A DNA stretch of 64,000 bases from positions 3,377,305 through 3,441,304 of the forward strand of contig NZ_CP029463.1 in the NCBI RefSeq assembly GCF_003148385.1, in the 5' to 3' direction. Shown one piece after another: positions 61,901 to 64,000 of this stretch. The translations under genes and the position numbers were made by a program. Numbering within the stretch: position 1 is the first letter of the stretch; each line of letters starts with the position of its first letter. Source of the stretch: Flavobacterium sediminis (GTDB taxonomy: Bacteria; Bacteroidota; Bacteroidia; Flavobacteriales; Flavobacteriaceae). The notes below the pieces were generated by a model. The model did not search any database and was not told the origin of the DNA. It worked only from the letters and a program-made list of their open reading frames with translations.

Positions 61901-64000
61901 CTAATAGCAATTGGTAATTTACACTACACGCATCTAAAGGTTGGTCACATAAATCTCTACATGTTTTTAACAAGGCTAAAAACTCATTTTGTAATTGTGA
62001 TTCTGCAACAATTATTTCCGCTTGTGTAGTAGAGGATGCAGAAGGAGTGACTACTAAATCTGTTCCGCTATATGAAAAATCATAATCCGAAAATAAAATT
62101 TCCAAATTCTCAAGAACATACTGCTGCATCATTAAGTTCACATAAGCTTCTCTACCTGAAACATTTCCTAAAACAAACTGCTCAGCATAATCAGTAGAAT
62201 TTAAATAGGCATAATATGCCGTTAAATACTCCTCGTACGTTGCAAAGTCTTCCGGTGTTTGGTTAAATTCGGTAATATTGATAAGAGTTTCAAATTCAGC
62301 ATAGTCCTCACTACTCAAATACCTTTCACCTAAAGAAAGCTCACACCCCAAACAAGACACATTACAATCGACAATACCTGCTCCGGTATCAAAATTAAGG
62401 TTAGGGTAACATACGCCGTTTTCTTCACTTAATCTTGCAATGTAATCATCTGCATAAGTATCCAAGGCATCTTGGTTGATCTTTAAATTTTTATTTAAAG
62501 TATAAGAACCAACTGTTAAACCATTTGCTTCTAAATCTGTCGGATGAAAAGTTGGTGTTCCTGAACTTGTACCGCTTATATCTTCGGTTCCAATCTGAGC
62601 ACTTAACGTTCCTTCCATTCTTTCATTCCCACAATCATCCATCAAACTAACACTCCAATCATAAACAAACGGATAGGTCTTACTTTCACAATCGGAAGTA
62701 AACAAACCATTATTTTGATTTGTAAAAATATAGTCAAAAACAGTATTACCATCTTTAGCAATTCCTATTTGGGAATTTAGTCGAATTCCATCGTATAGAA
62801 CGCCATTAAGTCCAGATGCGTAAATGGCATTATTTCCTAATAAATTAGTGGCTAAAGTTCCGTCTAAAACTCCGTCTAATTGCAATAAGCTTCCAGCGGT
62901 TTCTCCTGCTAGTGCAGTAGCAATAGTTCTCCCCTGAGGATCTAAATAACTGATACTAACTTGTCCGTTAGGATCGATCACCATATTTTTCTTATAGTGT
63001 TTAAAATCTCCTACTTTATACCCGAATAATCTATTTAACTCTTCTTGAGCCGGAGTCAAATAAAAATATTTCATATCATGACCGTTACCAATCTGATGTG
63101 TCAATCCTACTCCTCCCTTTCTTCTGATTCTACCGGTATTATCCGGTGTATATTCTATTTGTGAGAAAGGGTAATTTTGAGCATCCGGTACAAAATCCTG
63201 GTGATTATTCTCTAAATCATTATTACCTGAATAATATTTACTAGCTCCTGAATCAGTTCCCATTCCTTCTACCAATTGAGGATCACATGATAGAACTAAT
63301 TCATTCGGATCTTCCCAATCGAAATCATTATGGGTATAAATTGTTGTATTATCTTGCTTTTTATTCAACAAATCAAAATGCTGAATTCCGGTAACGCCAA
63401 CCGGTGTCGGTAAAACTTCTATAGCAGGTCTTCCTTGATTATCATAAATGACTTCGCCAACTATAGTTTGGTTATTAGTATTCGTTTTAGTAACCGTTTG
63501 TCTGTTTCTTAAACTACCGTCAAAGTAACTTACTACATCTTTTTTCTTGCCATCTTCAGCATAAGAAGCCTGATATTGCCAATTCAATTCTCCGTTCTCA
63601 TGCTCTTGATCTATTTCTAAGTAATTTCCCCAATCTTGTACAGTTTGGTACGTTTCCGGCTGAAAAGTAGTCCAACTACCATAATAATTTTTAGAAAGAT
63701 CGTCCAGAAATCTTCCAATTGGTCTTACTCTGTAAACCAAAAATCCTTTATTATAAATCAGCGGAATTCTAAAACTTGTTTCTTTTGTTTGAATTCTAGT
63801 ACTATTTCTAAGAAAATCTGTTTCAGTTAAGAATACTGCATTGGCACCGTTATTAAAATAGTATGGCTCATCATAATTGTCTATCCAAGTCCATTCTAAC
63901 TCGTATTCTACAGGAGGATTTCCAGCACCATCAATATTCCAAACAATCTCCACTTCATCTGCATTTCCGGAAACTGTATTAAATCCTAAATTGTTTTCAC
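52980..64000 (-). CDS. Giant RHS-family protein with RES-domain toxin tip, N-terminus outside window
   Basis: Open without a stop from 64000 to the stop at 52980, so more than 3,670 residues; the GTG at 63953 is not its start. Features in order: Bacteroidetes-type RHS N-terminal region (NQGRPAIEVLPTP), YD-type repeats (57.9-55.6 kb: YKYNSLNQLVWQSTPDGG, FEYDGLGNRL), a thrombospondin type 3-like array (54.22-54.58 kb), the RHS core ([35 protein letters not shown]), junction EIEGLEG, and a tip of about 260 residues. The tip ends in a RES domain: Arg in AYRYEKP, Tyr in VYAGVSAETAEAE, Glu there, Ser in GIIAPSAR. RES enzymes destroy NAD. Probably a secreted polymorphic toxin. Confidence 0.9.
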   Translation of the reverse strand, partial: ENNLGFNTVSGNADEVEIVWNIDGAGNPPVEYELEWTWIDNYDEPYYFNNGANAVFLTETDFLRNSTRIQTKETSFRIPLIYNKGFLVYRVRPIGRFLDDLSKNYYGSWTTFQPETYQTVQDWGNYLEIDQEHENGELNWQYQASYAEDGKKKDVVSYFDGSLRNRQTVTKTNTNNQTIVGEVIYDNQGRPAIEVLPTPVGVTGIQHFDLLNKKQDNTTIYTHNDFDWEDPNELVLSCDPQLVEGMGTDSGASKYYSGNNDLENNHQDFVPDAQNYPFSQIEYTPDNTGRIRRKGGVGLTHQIGNGHDMKYFYLTPAQEELNRLFGYKVGDFKHYKKNMVIDPNGQVSISYLDPQGRTIATALAGETAGSLLQLDGVLDGTLATNLLGNNAIYASGLNGVLYDGIRLNSQIGIAKDGNTVFDYIFTNQNNGLFTSDCESKTYPFVYDWSVSLMDDCGNERMEGTLSAQIGTEDISGTSSGTPTFHPTDLEANGLTVGSYTLNKNLKINQDALDTYADDYIARLSEENGVCYPNLNFDTGAGIVDCNVSCLGCELSLGERYLSSEDYAEFETLINITEFNQTPEDFATYEEYLTAYYAYLNSTDYAEQFVLGNVSGREAYVNLMMQQYVLENLEILFSDYDFSYSGTDLVVTPSASSTTQAEIIVAESQLQNEFLALLKTCRDLCDQPLDACSVNYQLLLADVSPTGQYGGLDKFSDGGEEADDDTTGEEGTATQTDYNSLSVFDEYNGLIYEGIDGTSGYTTASWRFPLTPYADEYGVEAYIEVEETDDGGYEPPILPGVVVVDGKVKPEELAYIDDFLNNYWQPSWANSLVPYHPEYHYYKYFLAICDQIYPFSTGVNSDTYDEILRNYTTFADAYASNEFHNLVSFEGAYSTQDPFYNIQYSTEALEEKTIRRNLMKEALLYNYDGFMLDNPSGISKNMHMLGTAYYTIMLSNGLAPNTASVYSILFTATGETKDPVTLLNDINSSSTITDYQKNRIWQTFRDNYISLKEKTKTVFSHIYAIQHNGYNDCIGNTENTDTFETLFRKYNSVLSPDFVDTVNNLYDNNYDRLLNLIQSVKSGATTITLNNPFESDVCQNSTLQYYLEKEKRFIPADYGYDSGVPDDVAAANSELDADSSYFLETGKCPLLFDIENLLNGLIDTNWNSYGLNLSSSLTDPESLHLYEMPYLATDLYVALGGNTTILTGNEVITGEQDSVDPELWNLTVGTGQAIVLDIKEPQNYYNPCDPSLTQSPSWSDYANGDFYITKFKEIYYVSGTNSTFRIIAEIERNNVTPSEDCPTEEIIIEGTTIAPIGDCQFDENGGDLTTSSETDAGSGCANKTRFERGLVRLMNELNTDGLLSSATAISLLDDSDPANVVTYGYEQGILPQILEDEDFVATWSSSANNYTINVNGIQTVLSLNSSFTALDKITSIQISNDLDISNNFLITLYYLNDSGEIIPISGTLSNLDFGCQCTERVYINQKNIDDFLPEFTNFLNDLWHYQIVNNGVVPQNFGDNYPFLSEMFHTYEGIFNFQNYIYDPTYDLGILFYLDKEQNCQIKIPIKEYIKGCKVYSTFPESITRFSHLEITSINEDGTFEFCMLVEHEAYNECIDCKGDCEKYPSEGDYYPADKLKVCGGGSCLLTECKFLYEAQSSLTALLQELINLSNVNDGYTSGSFNTLSQFLTNSPTGIYNYYEVENENGSQIGFTFGDESSCEVIFNIPTLSLSQVANMIGLEFDEYLNTFTVTVTDGKEDYIGTGTISCMEINECYQDILVPCETCIPDQIEPVACYEKWNEFLVGLGLNNGSLLKDVVAKSFTGQINFDDFEISTTEELLAAKFFCEARYGHISSDYLYYLHTFGLDDGQINATNQYGNGILTDIDNPLFLTLGEFGASKLNYGYSGTINAIDAYKNYIDQQILNPTGTTLTWVQFIDQIYTKENQICPPAPIVPDFSPIAFDVLTPCEVFNQNIQGTYNSQLLEDYFEEARQQFRTDYINAAMDNIHETFTKSGFDGEYQYTLYYYDQAGNLIQTVPPKGVNRIDNSTTTYPSTIDTGINDIRDDQPLADSASDGTTVPSHTMETKYKYNSLNQLVWQSTPDGGETRFAYDALGRIVASQNKKQQENVFTPQFTTVGSNLVVQGNNIIRNSGNTSWNISTYASTDNILFNDGYIERTISGNLSENEYVVLGVGFDNSPVETNVYNNIRYGLYVAGSARLYITYFNNDQQTVTTTVTPYYVNLGDRLKLERKEGKYYYYLNDTLIVIGSSSTSSYKIDYFPDSPAFVNVAFNRVNTGAFNIKIVPYNDIQNYSYTRYDGLGRIFEAGEFSTDQDVSIDDNGKLVYNSNSNWVPVDAVADDYPRNISDVFRQVTSTKYDDEAIEGTSAAYFTNYSGNSHKRVTGVLYYDNMTGTTAEEDYDNAIFYDYDVHGNVRELVNRINNAQLTDNQKIKRVLYDYDLISGNVNQVTYQPNTINEQFIHKYEYDADNRITQVLTSKDNVVWEKEANYLYYDHGPLARTVIGDKEVQGVDYVYTLQGWLKGVNSEEVGQTTDIGQDGLNVAQDAFGFALNYYSGDYTSRTSNDTPFVHSKGNGLEGNGDLFNGNIKEMVTSLIDENQNLLTSQYNYYTYDQLNRIKNMNSLAANGSSSTNSYSSSYSYDKNGNLTNLRRTLQNGTVMDDLSYNYPNPNGNNQLGNVDDSVSDTVNTTDIDDQDYGNYTYDEIGQLVRDNAEGLTIEWRVDGKVDRIRKDTGEVIEFEYDGLGNRLAKRVIDNGNTTTTYYERDAQGNVLAVYRLENDNSLFLEEHHIYGSNRLGIEQNEVALTNQTGKVNQQVQVTNLSVQKQVSVLTINPVTIPNLAGIEFYSSVYPNFESLKWLDQNSKINFFDEAGSKTESIHVSSHFKINDGINFSGGYRNLVTLHGEKFKDVNDGRYYNSIVKILVHQMGTEYVPVISIEKHSRNYNKYKIFKCRRWRCKKYTRWSYRTYLKTDSYVLRSENALPETEWDFDLELVLNGNKYVPKLTLNGNVFNVDDFVGNTNNTIINGDEDKGMSSRILPNTKYSTLGDVNVVYRDPNTSNAFYSFLPAQICDFTYSIDEHLKDIDDPAAENVFTFDETYTSQNNLITMNYVGLNNSTEGFIQSYCGPEALDSDGDGVVDADDNCPYTFNPVQEDEDGDGVGDVCDNCLLIANGVNEAGIAGIGNQLDTDGDGVGDACDNCITTPNYDQTDNDDDGVGDVCDNCPTMANANQTDANQNGVGDICEGFDQGVGEIGLVGTTLENYYRYVGDKRYELSNHLGNVLSVVTDRKLIKVDGNGDPLSATVFPDVLSYNDYYPFGSLIPDRHASSAAYRYGFQGQEKDDEIKGEGNSINYTFRMHDPRVGRFFAVDPLTGKFPELTPYQYASNSPIALKEIEGLEGDWYVLDLNEKTPQLKFNKTVDYWLIPNALEPDYITVEVPGPNNSYISYTFTVVGAGNKMHNGELGNGNYIGDFEKFKNDPIKAISSGEFVTDQEIMGDLVRDVAIALIFKRVLQSGKIGKSWQGKAYRYEKPDRVNGTWDVNKYNKAADHRYSKPGEAAVYAGVSAETAEAEISHYNALGGRVLVSKDVKLNNALDLTDSKVRKQLGVSLDDLTSDSYDITHQIGTYARENGYDGIIAPSARDNGGANVIIFGDIEN
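54217..54575 (-). repeat. Thrombospondin type 3-like calcium repeats in RHS protein
   Basis: Encodes several units of DxDxDGVGDxCDNC type (e.g. DTDGDGVGDACDNC, DNDDDGVGDVCDNC). The array covers about 120 residues just ahead of the RHS core. Such arrays bind calcium and form stiff extracellular rods, supporting a surface or secreted site. The low-complexity protein repeats explain the DNA repeats here. Confidence 0.9.

Noticed and set aside
63906..63953. GTG at 63953 as the start of the giant RHS protein
   Set aside because: The frame stays open and protein-like (NNLGFNTVSGNADEVE) to the window edge; the real start is outside.
1..64000. tRNA, rRNA, CRISPR or transposase genes
   Set aside because: None could be supported by eye apart from the tmRNA; the only mobile-element-type gene is the tyrosine recombinase at 45539.

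Overview
The window looks like a chromosome segment from a member of the Bacteroidota, most likely class Flavobacteriia. It is AT-rich. Many genes carry the TAnnTTTG -7 promoter box of that phylum, starts lack strong Shine-Dalgarno sequences, and the families present (DUF4199, a tmRNA with tag GENNYALAA, large Bacteroidetes-type RHS proteins) fit. The genus cannot be named from the sequence alone.

Bases 1-33,070 are mostly ordinary chromosome. In order they hold: a partial CruF/DUF422-like carotenoid membrane protein divergent from a TetR regulator; an AraC regulator with DUF779, alcohol dehydrogenase and aldehyde dehydrogenase genes; pheT; PEP synthase; a YheT-like hydrolase; a CvfB-like S1 protein; a porin; prmA and clpS; a heavy-metal-binding protein and a YeeE/YedE pair; DUF4199, a lipoprotein, kdsA and a beta-barrel protein; DUF1801; a small regulon of a winged-helix regulator, a Coq4-like protein and creD; a lysine/saccharopine dehydrogenase-like enzyme; tmRNA; a zinc-ribbon protein; a TolB/TPR/AraC regulator; and a run of hydrolases ending in a GNAT acetyltransferase.

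Bases 33,400-64,000 are an accessory region. A complete-looking type II secretion/type IV pilus-like gene set (pseudopilins, prepilin peptidase, GspE, secretin, GspL/M/C-like proteins, GspF) runs rightward in two blocks, 35.4-42.8 kb and 46.7-50.5 kb. Between the blocks sit a leftward RHS tip cassette with a TPR protein and a tyrosine recombinase. The gene set is bracketed by further RHS tip cassettes facing inward, and a giant leftward RHS gene (more than 3,670 codons, open at the right edge) lies beyond. Four different toxin tips share one RHS core: a colicin M-like lipid II hydrolase (33.5 kb), an unknown tip (44.3-45.3 kb), a SleB-like cell-wall hydrolase (51.3-52.5 kb) and a RES-domain NAD-degrading toxin (53.0-53.8 kb). 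Each is followed by a small gene that is a candidate immunity gene: lipoproteins for the two wall-targeting tips, and an MbcA/ParS/Xre-type antitoxin domain for the RES tip.

Two inverted repeats tie the region together. One is a perfect 250-bp pair (33,416-33,665 and 45,233-45,482). The other is a near-perfect 49/50-bp pair (35,191-35,239 and 50,518-50,567). They make inversion or cassette exchange plausible, and the recombinase gene begins 56 bp from one arm. Four genes (creD, the zinc-ribbon protein, the TPR protein and the SleB-like tip) each carry a net -1 frameshift at a short homopolymer. This is either a recurrent sequencing error or real inactivation, and it should be settled before any of them is called a pseudogene.
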